Position numbers and translations under genes: made by a program
Notes under the pieces: model-generated
The model's input: the letters and a program-made list of their open reading frames with translations, nothing else
Told to the model about the DNA's origin: nothing
Databases searched by the model: none
In this document: piece by piece, positions 41,586 through 49,313 of the stretch
Layout: each line of letters opens with the position of its first letter
Position numbering within the stretch: position 1 is the stretch's first letter
DNA from: Pseudomonas aegrilactucae
GTDB lineage: Bacteria > Pseudomonadota > Gammaproteobacteria > Pseudomonadales > Pseudomonadaceae
DNA: 60,031 nt
Assembly (NCBI RefSeq): GCF_019168305.1
Contig: NZ_JAHTBI010000067.1
Coordinates: forward strand, 1 to 60,031
Direction: 5' to 3'

Positions 41586-42869
41586 ATGATCGACCTGCGC
41601 ACCACGCTCTGCCCCTGGCACCAAGCCCCCGGCTGGTGCGTCGCCCTCTCCGGCGGCCTCGACTCCACTGTTCTGCTGCACCTGCTGGCCCAGAACCCGG
41701 CCATGCCCCTTCGCGCCATCCACATCCATCACGGCCTGCAAGCTGCGGCTGATGCGTGGCCAGCCCACTGCCAGCGCCTGTGCGACAGCCTGGGCGTGCC
41801 GCTGCAGGTCATCCACGTGCAGGTGCCCCCCGGCGCCAGCCTGGAACAGGGCGCGCGCGATGCGCGCTACGCAGCGTTCGTCCAGGCCTTGCGCCCCGGC
41901 GAGCTGCTGCTGACCGGCCAGCACCGCGACGACCAGGCCGAAACCCTGCTCTTTCGCCTGCTGCGTGGCGCCGGTTTGCGAGGGCTGGCGAGCATGCCGG
42001 TGCAGCGCCCGTTAGGGGCGGGCACCTTGCTGCGCCCGCTGCTGGACACCTCCCGCGATGAACTGCTGGCCTATGCCCAGGCGCACGGTTTGCAGTGGAT
42101 CGACGACCCGTCCAATGACGACACCCGGTTCTCGCGCAACTACTTGCGCCATCAGATGCTGCCGATGCTGGCCCAGCGTTGGCCCCAGGCCGCTCGCAGC
42201 CTGGCACGCAGTGCCGCGCACCTTGGCGAGGCGCAGGGCCTGCTGGATGAGCTGGCGCAACAGGACCTGGCCCAGGCTGCGACGCCTGACCCGTTCGACT
42301 GGCTCGGTTGCCCCTCGCTCGACCTGCAGGTGCTGCGCCAGCTGTCGCCGGCGCGTCAGCGCAACGCCCTGCAATACTGGCTGGCCGCACGCACCCGTTT
42401 GCCCGACACGCGCCACTGGTCGGGCTGGGAGGACCTGCGCGATGCCGGCGGGCAAGGGCGGCCGCTATGGCGCCTGGCTGACGGTGAAGTGCATCGCAGC
42501 GCCGAACGCATCTACTGGCTGAGCGCCGAGTGGCTGGCGCCGCTGCAGGCTCCGGTGGCGTGGGTCGACCCGAGCCGGCCGCTGGACCTGCCCGGCAATG
42601 GCAGCCTGTCGCTCAGCGGCCGATTGCCGCAGGGGCCGTTGCAGGTGCGCTACCGTCAGGGCGGTGAGCTGTTCGAGCTGGAGGGCCGAGGCCGGCGCGA
42701 CCTCAAGCGCCTGCTCAACGAGCGCCAGCTGCCACGGTTTGCCCGTGCGCGCCTGCCGCTGCTGTTCCTGGACGAGCGGCTGGTGGCGGTGGCAAACCTG
42801 TCGGGGCTGGGCCAGGCTGCCTGGCAATTGCACTGGCGCGTGCCGACAAGCGCGCAAGGTTTGAGATGA
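41586..42869 (+). CDS. tilS: tRNA(Ile)-lysidine synthase TilS
   Basis: TilS converts cytidine 34 of the CAU-anticodon tRNA(Ile) to lysidine, switching it to read AUA. The 427-residue protein has the ATP-pyrophosphatase P-loop SGGLDST near residues 23-29, HHGLQAAAD, and GQHRDDQAETLLFRLLRGAG, followed by the C-terminal TilS domains. I start at ATG 41586 (MIDLRTTLCPWHQ); the open frame begins at 41526 inside the REP element and is rejected. The pyrG promoter overlaps its stop codon. Confidence 0.95.
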   Translation: MIDLRTTLCPWHQAPGWCVALSGGLDSTVLLHLLAQNPAMPLRAIHIHHGLQAAADAWPAHCQRLCDSLGVPLQVIHVQVPPGASLEQGARDARYAAFVQALRPGELLLTGQHRDDQAETLLFRLLRGAGLRGLASMPVQRPLGAGTLLRPLLDTSRDELLAYAQAHGLQWIDDPSNDDTRFSRNYLRHQMLPMLAQRWPQAARSLARSAAHLGEAQGLLDELAQQDLAQAATPDPFDWLGCPSLDLQVLRQLSPARQRNALQYWLAARTRLPDTRHWSGWEDLRDAGGQGRPLWRLADGEVHRSAERIYWLSAEWLAPLQAPVAWVDPSRPLDLPGNGSLSLSGRLPQGPLQVRYRQGGELFELEGRGRRDLKRLLNERQLPRFARARLPLLFLDERLVAVANLSGLGQAAWQLHWRVPTSAQGLR

Positions 42870-42889
42870 AAGGGACATTCCGGTAGACT
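42861..42889 (+). promoter_or_regulatory. Sigma-70 promoter for pyrG overlapping the tilS stop
   Basis: TTGAGA (42861-42866, five of six to consensus), a 17-nt spacer and TAGACT (42884-42889, four of six) sit across the end of tilS. The resulting leader to the pyrG ATG at 43141 would be about 245 nt. In it I see a CCGGG…CCCGG hairpin near 43000-43017 and several T-runs, but no gene. Confidence 0.6.
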
Positions 42890-43140
42890 ACGCTCCCTTC
42901 TTGATACAACTTCTGTGGTTTGCTCTGAATCACGGTTGTTGCCGATTACCAAGCAGTTTTTTGCTGGGCGATTCTAAAAATGTTTAGCGAGCTTCATGCC
43001 GGGTTCTCAACCCCCGGTCTGTCCATGCGCGGCAGTTTTTTAAGATGCACTGTAATTGACGCAGGTGATCGGGGGCTTCGGCCTTCCTTCGCTTTCCCCG
43101 GCGGCACAGACCGCTTTAACGCAGACTTCTAGGGTTTTTC

Positions 43141-44769
43141 ATGACGCGCTACATATTCGTCACGGGCGGTGTTGTTTCTTCATTGGGGAAAGGCATTGCC
43201 TCGGCTTCATTGGCGGCCATCCTGGAGGCGCGGGGGCTCAAGGTCACCATGCTCAAGCTCGACCCGTACATCAACGTCGACCCGGGCACCATGAGCCCGT
43301 TCCAGCACGGTGAAGTGTTCGTCACCCACGACGGCGCCGAGACCGACCTGGACCTGGGCCACTACGAGCGGTTCATCCGCACGACCATGACCCAGAACAA
43401 CAACTTCACCACCGGCCGTGTCTACGAGCACGTGCTGCGCAAAGAGCGCCGTGGTGACTACCTGGGCGCCACCATCCAGGTGATCCCGCACATCACCGAC
43501 GAAATCAAGCGCCGCATCATCAAGGGCGCAGGCGATGCGGACGTTGCCATGGTCGAGATCGGTGGCACGGTGGGTGACATCGAGTCGCAACCGTTCCTCG
43601 AGGCCATTCGTCAGCTGCGTTTCGAAGTCGGCGCCAAGCGCGCGATGCTGATGCACCTGACGCTGGTGCCGTACATCGCCACCGCCGGCGAGACCAAGAC
43701 CAAGCCTACCCAGCATTCGGTCAAGGAACTGCGCTCCATCGGCCTGCAGCCTGACGTGCTGGTGTGCCGCTCCGATCACCCGATCGACAGCTCGTCGCGT
43801 CGCAAGATCGCCCAGTTCACCAACGTTGAAGAACGTGCGGTGATCGCGCTGGAAGACGCCGACACCATCTACAAGATCCCGGGCATCCTGCACTCCCAGG
43901 GCCTGGACGACTTCGTCGTCGAGCGCTTCGGCCTGCAGTGCGGCAGCGCCGACCTGTCCGAGTGGGACGCGGTGGTCGACGCCAAGCTCAACCCCGAGCA
44001 CGAAGTCACCATCGCCATGGTCGGCAAGTACATGGAACTGCTCGATGCCTACAAGTCGCTGATCGAAGCGATGAGCCATGCCGGCATCAGCAACCGCACC
44101 AAGGTCAACCTGCGCTACATCGACTCCGAAGACATCGAGAACCAGGGCACTGGCCTGCTTGAAGGCGTCGACGCGATCCTGGTACCCGGCGGTTTCGGCC
44201 TGCGCGGTGTCGAAGGCAAGATCACTGCCGTGCAGTACGCCCGTGAAAACAAGGTGCCGTACCTGGGGATCTGCCTGGGCATGCAAGTGGCGGTCATCGA
44301 GTTCGCCCGTAACGTGATGGGCTGGAAAGACGCCAACTCCACCGAGTTCGATCGCGCCAGCGCTCACCCGGTCGTGGGCCTGATCACCGAGTGGGAAGAC
44401 GCCACCGGCGCGGTCGAAACCCGTACCGAAGCCTCCGACCTCGGCGGCACCATGCGTCTGGGCGCCCAGGAGTGCCAGCTGCAGAGCGGCTCCAAGGTGC
44501 ACGACTGCTACGCCAAGGACGTGATCGTCGAGCGTCACCGTCACCGTTACGAGGTCAACAACAACCTGCTGCCGCAGCTGGTTGAAGCTGGCCTGGTGGT
44601 GTCCGGTCGTTCCGGCGACGGCGCGCTGGTCGAAGTGGTCGAGTCCAAGGATCATCCATGGTTCGTGGCCTGCCAGTTCCACCCGGAGTTCACCTCCACC
44701 CCGCGTGACGGCCACCCGCTGTTCAGTGGCTTCGTCAAAGCTGCATTGGCTCAAAAGAACAAGGCCTGA
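43141..44769 (+). CDS. pyrG: CTP synthase PyrG
   Basis: PyrG aminates UTP to CTP using glutamine. The 542-residue enzyme has an N-terminal synthase domain (FVTGGVVSSLGKGI, the P-loop, and KLDPYINVDPGTMSPFQHGEVFVT) and a C-terminal class I glutamine amidotransferase domain with the nucleophile in PYLGICLGMQ and the His-Glu pair in CQFHPEF. It starts a set pyrG-kdsA that may extend to eno. The long 5' leader could hold attenuation control, but I cannot see a clear pyrimidine-type attenuator. Confidence 0.98.
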   Translation: MTRYIFVTGGVVSSLGKGIASASLAAILEARGLKVTMLKLDPYINVDPGTMSPFQHGEVFVTHDGAETDLDLGHYERFIRTTMTQNNNFTTGRVYEHVLRKERRGDYLGATIQVIPHITDEIKRRIIKGAGDADVAMVEIGGTVGDIESQPFLEAIRQLRFEVGAKRAMLMHLTLVPYIATAGETKTKPTQHSVKELRSIGLQPDVLVCRSDHPIDSSSRRKIAQFTNVEERAVIALEDADTIYKIPGILHSQGLDDFVVERFGLQCGSADLSEWDAVVDAKLNPEHEVTIAMVGKYMELLDAYKSLIEAMSHAGISNRTKVNLRYIDSEDIENQGTGLLEGVDAILVPGGFGLRGVEGKITAVQYARENKVPYLGICLGMQVAVIEFARNVMGWKDANSTEFDRASAHPVVGLITEWEDATGAVETRTEASDLGGTMRLGAQECQLQSGSKVHDCYAKDVIVERHRHRYEVNNNLLPQLVEAGLVVSGRSGDGALVEVVESKDHPWFVACQFHPEFTSTPRDGHPLFSGFVKAALAQKNKA

Positions 44770-44772
44770 TCC

Positions 44773-45618
44773 ATGACCCAGAAGATCATCCGCGTCGGCA
44801 GCATCGAGATCGCCAACGACAAGCCGTTCGTCCTGTTCGGCGGCATGAACGTGCTGGAGTCCCGTGACCTGGCCCTGAAGGTCTGTGAAGAGTACGTGCG
44901 GGTTACCGAGAAGCTCGGTATCCCCTACGTGTTCAAGGCCAGCTTCGACAAGGCAAACCGTTCGTCGATCAACTCCTACCGCGGCCCAGGCCTGGAAGAG
45001 GGGATGAAGATCTTCGAAGAGATCAAGCGCACCTTCAACGTGCCCGTGATCACCGACGTGCACGAGCCGCACCAGGCGCAAGCCGTGGCCGACGTGTGCG
45101 ACATCATCCAGTTGCCGGCCTTCCTGTCGCGTCAGACCGACCTGGTGGTGGCCATGGCCAAGACCGGCGCGGTGATCAACATCAAGAAAGCCCAGTTCCT
45201 CGCACCCCAGGAGATGCAGCACATCCTGACCAAGTGCGAAGAGGCCGGCAATGATCAGTTGATCCTCTGCGAGCGCGGTTCGAGCTTCGGCTACAACAAC
45301 CTGGTAGTGGACATGCTCGGCTTCGGCATCATGAAGCAGTTCGAGTACCCGGTGTTCTTCGACGTGACCCACGCCCTGCAGATGCCGGGGGGGCGCGCCG
45401 ATTCCGCCGGTGGGCGGCGTGCCCAGGTCACCGACCTGGCCAAGGCCGGCCTCAGCCAGGGCCTGGCGGGCCTGTTCCTCGAGGCTCACCCAGACCCGGA
45501 CAACGCCAGGTGCGACGGCCCGTGCGCCCTGCGCCTGGACAAGCTGGAGCCATTCCTGGCCCAGCTCAAGCAACTGGACGAACTGGTTAAGGGTTTTCCG
45601 ACGGTAGAAACCGCGTAA
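44773..45618 (+). CDS. kdsA: 3-deoxy-D-manno-octulosonate 8-phosphate synthase KdsA
   Basis: KdsA condenses phosphoenolpyruvate with arabinose 5-phosphate to form KDO 8-phosphate for the LPS inner core. The 281-residue barrel protein has FGGMNVLESRD; Asn26 at the position that is Cys in metal-dependent homologues places it in the metal-independent class, as in E. coli. Other signatures are YVFKASFDKANRSS and FFDVTHALQMPGG. It begins 3 nt after the pyrG stop and is followed by eno 154 nt later. Confidence 0.97.
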   Translation: MTQKIIRVGSIEIANDKPFVLFGGMNVLESRDLALKVCEEYVRVTEKLGIPYVFKASFDKANRSSINSYRGPGLEEGMKIFEEIKRTFNVPVITDVHEPHQAQAVADVCDIIQLPAFLSRQTDLVVAMAKTGAVINIKKAQFLAPQEMQHILTKCEEAGNDQLILCERGSSFGYNNLVVDMLGFGIMKQFEYPVFFDVTHALQMPGGRADSAGGRRAQVTDLAKAGLSQGLAGLFLEAHPDPDNARCDGPCALRLDKLEPFLAQLKQLDELVKGFPTVETA

Positions 45619-45652
45619 CACTCGATTCTCCGGTAAAGTACCGCCCGTTCAT

Positions 45653-45674
45653 CCCCTGACCCTCGGGTCAGGGG
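45653..45674 (+). other. Perfect hairpin in the kdsA-eno gap
   Basis: CCCCTGACCC, loop TC, GGGTCAGGGG forms a 10-bp perfect stem 34 nt after the kdsA stop and 98 nt before eno. There is no T-tract (CTTGTCC follows), so attenuation or RNA stabilisation is possible but unproven. Confidence 0.5.
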
Positions 45675-45772
45675 CTTGTCCGCGTCAGGCCTGCCCGTGT
45701 GCCAACCGCCTGTGACGGACCCGGTTTTTTCTCAGCTGCGTTGTTTTCGTCAATTCTGGAGTGCTTACAACA

Positions 45773-47062
45773 ATGGCAAAGATCGTCGACATCAAAGGTC
45801 GTGAAGTTCTCGATTCGCGCGGTAACCCTACCGTCGAAGCGGACGTACTGCTCGACAACGGCATCATCGGCAGCGCCTGTGCGCCGTCGGGTGCTTCCAC
45901 TGGCTCGCGCGAAGCGCTGGAGCTGCGTGATGGCGACAAGAGCCGTTACATGGGCAAGGGCGTACTCAAGGCAGTCGCCAACATCAATGGTCCGATCCGC
46001 GACCTGCTGCTGGGCAAGGACCCGGTCGAGCAGAAAGCCCTCGACCTGGCGATGATCAAGCTCGACGGTACCGAGAACAAGGGCAACCTGGGCGCCAATG
46101 CCATCCTCGCCGTGTCCCTGGCCGCTGCCAAGGCTGCTGCACAGGACCAGGACCTGCCGCTGTACGCACACATTGCCAACCTCAATGGCACCCCTGGCCA
46201 ATACTCCATGCCGGTCCCGATGATGAACATCATCAACGGTGGCGAGCATGCCGATAACAACGTCGACATCCAGGAGTTCATGGTTCAGCCGGTTGGCGCC
46301 AAGACCTTCTCCGACGCGCTGCGCATGGGCACCGAGATTTTCCATCACCTCAAGGCCGTACTGAAGGCCCGTGGCCTGAACACTGCCGTGGGTGACGAAG
46401 GTGGTTTCGCGCCGAACCTGGCGTCCAACGAAGACGCGCTGTCGGCCATCGCCGAAGCCATCGCCAACGCCGGTTACACCCTGGGCACCGACGTGACCCT
46501 GGCCCTGGACTGCGCCGCGAGCGAGTTCTACGAAGACGGCAAGTACAACCTGTCCGGTGAAGGCAAGTCGTTCGACGCCGAAGGTTTTGCCGACTACCTC
46601 AAGGGCCTGACCGAGCGCTTCCCGATCATCTCCATCGAAGATGGCCTGGATGAGTCCGACTGGGCTGGCTGGAAGATCCTCACCGACAAGATCGGCGAGA
46701 AGGTACAACTGGTCGGTGACGATCTGTTCGTGACCAACACCAAGATCCTGAAGGAAGGCATCGACAAGCGCATCGCCAACTCGATCCTGATCAAGTTCAA
46801 CCAGATCGGCACCCTGACCGAAACCCTGGAAGCCATCCAGATGGCCAAGGCTGCCGGTTACACCGCGGTGATCTCGCACCGTTCGGGCGAAACCGAAGAT
46901 TCGACCATTGCCGACCTTGCCGTAGGGACTGCTGCTGGCCAGATCAAGACCGGTTCGCTGTGCCGTTCCGACCGCGTTTCCAAGTACAACCAACTGCTGC
47001 GTATCGAAGAGCAACTGGGCAGCAAGGCTGTATACCGTGGCCGCTCCGAGTTTCGCGGCTAA
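45773..47062 (+). CDS. eno: Enolase
   Basis: Enolase converts 2-phosphoglycerate to phosphoenolpyruvate and is also a degradosome component in many gammaproteobacteria. The 429-residue protein has SRGNPTVEADVLLD, the loop GAKTFSDALRMGTEIFHHLK, GDEGGFAPNL, DGLDESDWAGW, LVGDDLFVTN and the catalytic-lysine signature ILIKFNQIGTLTETLEAI followed by SHRSGETED. The start at 45773 (MAKIVDIKGREVLDSRG) follows CTGGAGTG; an ATG four codons upstream is not supported. PEP made here is a substrate of KdsA, the preceding gene. Confidence 0.98.
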   Translation: MAKIVDIKGREVLDSRGNPTVEADVLLDNGIIGSACAPSGASTGSREALELRDGDKSRYMGKGVLKAVANINGPIRDLLLGKDPVEQKALDLAMIKLDGTENKGNLGANAILAVSLAAAKAAAQDQDLPLYAHIANLNGTPGQYSMPVPMMNIINGGEHADNNVDIQEFMVQPVGAKTFSDALRMGTEIFHHLKAVLKARGLNTAVGDEGGFAPNLASNEDALSAIAEAIANAGYTLGTDVTLALDCAASEFYEDGKYNLSGEGKSFDAEGFADYLKGLTERFPIISIEDGLDESDWAGWKILTDKIGEKVQLVGDDLFVTNTKILKEGIDKRIANSILIKFNQIGTLTETLEAIQMAKAAGYTAVISHRSGETEDSTIADLAVGTAAGQIKTGSLCRSDRVSKYNQLLRIEEQLGSKAVYRGRSEFRG

Positions 47063-47149
47063 GCGAGAAATGGTAAAAAGGCCGCAGGGCGTGGCTGAAA
47101 GAGGCGACTGATCTTTCTGCAACCCTTTGCTGCAAGTGCTTGTCCCACA

Positions 47150-47171
47150 AAGCCTGGCTTCGGCCAGGCTT
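47150..47171 (+). terminator. UUCG-loop hairpin between eno and ftsB
   Basis: AAGCCTGGC, loop TTCG, GCCAGGCTT forms a 9-bp stem with a stable UUCG tetraloop, 87 nt after the eno stop and 50 nt before ftsB. No clean T-tract follows. It is a candidate terminator or processing barrier for eno. Confidence 0.55.
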
Positions 47172-47221
47172 CGTGCCATCAGCGTCTTGCGCAATGGCGG
47201 CTTTTTCCAGTGGATACCCTG

Positions 47222-47500
47222 ATGCGTAGTCCCTATTGGTTGTTCCTCGTCTTGCTCCTGTTGCTCGGTGGCCTGCAGTATCGCCTGTGGGTCGGCAACG
47301 GCAGCCTGGCCCAGGTCACCGACCTCAAGCAGCAAATTGCAGAACAGCACGCTGAAAACGAGCGTTTGCTGGAGCGTAATCGCGTGCTTGATGCAGAAGT
47401 GCTGGAGTTGAAGAAAGGTATGGAAACCGTTGAAGAACGGGCGCGTCACGAGCTGGGCATGGTCAAGGAGGGTGAAACCCTCTACCAGTTGGCCCAATGA
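47222..47500 (+). CDS. ftsB: Cell-division protein FtsB
   Basis: FtsB forms the FtsQLB subcomplex that licenses septal peptidoglycan synthesis. The 92-residue protein has a short cytoplasmic start (MRSPYW), one membrane helix (about residues 5-21), and a periplasmic coiled coil (DLKQQIAEQHAENERLLERNRVLDAEVLELKKG) ending in ARHELGMVKEGETLYQL. I use ATG 47222; a GTG at 47210 is in frame. Its stop overlaps the ispD start by 4 nt, the ftsB-ispD arrangement common in gammaproteobacteria. Confidence 0.95.
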   Translation: MRSPYWLFLVLLLLLGGLQYRLWVGNGSLAQVTDLKQQIAEQHAENERLLERNRVLDAEVLELKKGMETVEERARHELGMVKEGETLYQLAQ

Positions 47501-48207
47501 CAGATGCCCTGCCTGCCTTCTGGGCAGTGATTCCCGCTGCGGGCGTAGGTGCCCGCATGGCTGCCGACCGCCCCAAGCAGTACCTGCAACTGGGCGGGCG
47601 GACGATTCTGGAACATAGCCTCGACTGTTTTCTTGGCCACCCGTGCCTGAAGGGCGTGGTGGTCAGCATTGCCGCGCACGATCCCTACTGGCCGGGCCTG
47701 GCGTGTGCCGGGGATGCGCGAATCCAGCGCGCCGCGGGTGGGCGCGAGCGTGCCGATTCGGTGCTCAATGCCTTGTTGCTGCTGCACGCCCAGGGCGCGG
47801 CCGATGGCGACTGGGTGCTGGTGCATGACGCGGCGCGACCGAACCTTGCGCGTGCCGACCTTGACCGCTTGCTGAGTGAGTTGGCGGATGACCCGGTGGG
47901 TGGCCTGCTGGCGGTGCCGGCGCGCGACACGCTCAAGCGTGCCGATGCGAATGGCCGGGTGAGCGCTACCATCGATCGCAGTACGGTGTGGCAGGCGTAC
48001 ACCCCGCAGATGTTTCGCCTGGGGGCGTTGCACCGGGCGTTGGCGGACAGCCTGGTGGCGGGCGTGGCGATTACCGATGAAGCGTCGGCCATCGAATGGT
48101 CGGGGCAGGCGCCGCGGCTGATCGAAGGGCGCAACGACAACATCAAGGTGACGCGCCCCGAAGACTTGGAGTGGTTGCGCCAACGCTGGGCCAATCGCGG
48201 CAATTGA
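47497..48207 (+). CDS. ispD: 2-C-methyl-D-erythritol 4-phosphate cytidylyltransferase IspD
   Basis: IspD makes CDP-methylerythritol from MEP and CTP, the third step of the MEP pathway. The 236-residue protein has VIPAAGVGARMAADRPKQYLQLGGRTILEHSL at the N-terminus, VLVHDAARP, and the C-terminal region ITDEASAIEWSG…DNIKVTRPEDL. It is coupled to ftsB by a 4-nt overlap. The next MEP enzyme present here, IspF, is 3 kb away rather than adjacent. Confidence 0.96.
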   Translation: MTDALPAFWAVIPAAGVGARMAADRPKQYLQLGGRTILEHSLDCFLGHPCLKGVVVSIAAHDPYWPGLACAGDARIQRAAGGRERADSVLNALLLLHAQGAADGDWVLVHDAARPNLARADLDRLLSELADDPVGGLLAVPARDTLKRADANGRVSATIDRSTVWQAYTPQMFRLGALHRALADSLVAGVAITDEASAIEWSGQAPRLIEGRNDNIKVTRPEDLEWLRQRWANRGN

Positions 48208-48220
48208 TCGAGTTGGCCCA

Positions 48221-48304
48221 TTCGCTGGCAAGCCAGCTCCCACAAGGTACTACGGTGCTTTCAAGGATTGCGCATTTCCCTGTGGGCGCTGGCTTGCCAG
48301 CGAA
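48221..48304. repeat. REP inverted pair between convergent ispD and the LysR gene
   Basis: The left arm (48221-48244) and the right arm (48281-48304, with one substitution, GCGCT for GAGCT) are inverted REP copies separated by 36 nt, filling the 103-nt gap between convergent genes. Either strand could use it as a transcription end. Confidence 0.93.
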
Positions 48305-48310
48305 GCTTTT

Positions 48311-49207
48311 CTAGACGCTGCGGTACTCGGGCAGTTGCCCCAACCCCACGCGCAGGTAGTCCACCAGCTTGCGCACCTTGGGCGATAGATGCCGCTGCTG
48401 CGGATACAGTGCCCACACCGCTGTGTTCGGCGGCTGATGCGCCTCCAGCAGCGATACCAGCGCGCCGCTGCCCAGGTGCTCCAGCACGTAGTAGTCGGGC
48501 AACTGGCACAACCCCACACCCTGCAACGCCGCATCCAGCACGGCCTGACCGCTGTTGCAGCGCCAGTTGCCCTGTACCCGTTGCGTCAGCTCGCGCCCGT
48601 CCTGCTGCAAGGCCCAGATATCGGTACTGCCAATCAGGCAGTTGTGCCGCGCCAGCTCCGAAAGGCTGTGCGGGCGGCCATAGCGCTCCAGGTACTCGGG
48701 CGAAGCGCACAGGTACATGCGCCGCGGCGCCAGCCGCGCGGCCACCAGCCGCGACTCCTGCAGGCGGCCCAGCCGGATCGCCATGTCCATGCCCTCATGC
48801 AGCAGGTCCAGGGTGCGGTTGCTCAGCTCGATGTCCACCCGCAGTTGCGGGTACTGCGCCATGAAGCGCGTCACCAGCGGCACGATGAAGCGTTCGCCAT
48901 AGGCCACCGCGCAGGTCATGCGCAGCAGGCCCTTGGGTTCGCTGGTCAAATCGCCCATGGCGCGCAGCGCTTCCTCGCGCCCGTCCTGCAAGCGCTGGCA
49001 ATGCTGCAGAAAGGTCTGCCCGGCCTCGCTCAAGGTCACCTTGCGCGTGCTGCGGTACAGCAGGCGTGTCTGCAAACGGTCCTCCAGGCGCGCCACCGCG
49101 CGACTCACGTGCGAGGACGATACGCCCAGGCGTTCGGCCGCCGCCGTGAACTGGCCCGACTCGGCCACGGCGACAAACTCGTCGATGCCTTCCCAGCGGC
49201 TGTTCAT
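48311..49207 (-). CDS. LysR-family transcriptional regulator
   Basis: This 298-residue regulator has an N-terminal winged helix-turn-helix (about residues 8-65, FVAVAESGQFTAAAERLGVSSSHVSRAVARLEDRL) and a LysR effector-binding domain. It is divergently placed 106 nt from adhC, the usual position of a regulator of its neighbour, and a 7-7-7 inverted repeat lies between them. Control of the formaldehyde-detoxification genes is therefore an inference. The effector is not known. Confidence 0.9.
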   Translation of the reverse strand: MNSRWEGIDEFVAVAESGQFTAAAERLGVSSSHVSRAVARLEDRLQTRLLYRSTRKVTLSEAGQTFLQHCQRLQDGREEALRAMGDLTSEPKGLLRMTCAVAYGERFIVPLVTRFMAQYPQLRVDIELSNRTLDLLHEGMDMAIRLGRLQESRLVAARLAPRRMYLCASPEYLERYGRPHSLSELARHNCLIGSTDIWALQQDGRELTQRVQGNWRCNSGQAVLDAALQGVGLCQLPDYYVLEHLGSGALVSLLEAHQPPNTAVWALYPQQRHLSPKVRKLVDYLRVGLGQLPEYRSV

Positions 49208-49251
49208 CGATTATCCCTGTGTGGCAATAATGTTTTGTGTTTGGTCGGATT

Positions 49252-49272
49252 ATTCATCAAAAGACGATGAAT
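49252..49272. promoter_or_regulatory. Candidate LysR operator between the regulator and adhC
   Basis: ATTCATC and GATGAAT form a perfect 7-bp inverted repeat with a 7-nt spacer, 45 nt from the regulator start and 42 nt from the adhC start. The size fits a LysR recognition site. I see no clear promoter boxes next to it. Confidence 0.5.
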
Positions 49273-49313
49273 TACACTGCAGGCCTGAATTTGAATTCCT
49301 GTGGAGAACCCTG

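Noticed and set aside
42870..43140. A riboswitch or pyrimidine attenuator in the long pyrG leader
   Set aside because: Only short hairpins and scattered T-runs are visible; there is no stem followed by a T-tract close to the start codon and no initial C-run after the promoter of the kind used in Gram-positive pyrG control.
45653..45674. The 10-bp hairpin as a full terminator of kdsA
   Set aside because: There is no T-tract after the stem, so I list it only as a hairpin of unknown role.
48918..49313. Long upstream extension of the adhC frame through the LysR gene
   Set aside because: It is antisense to the helix-turn-helix of the regulator and crosses the divergent promoter region. AdhC homologues begin at MIKSRAAV (49314).
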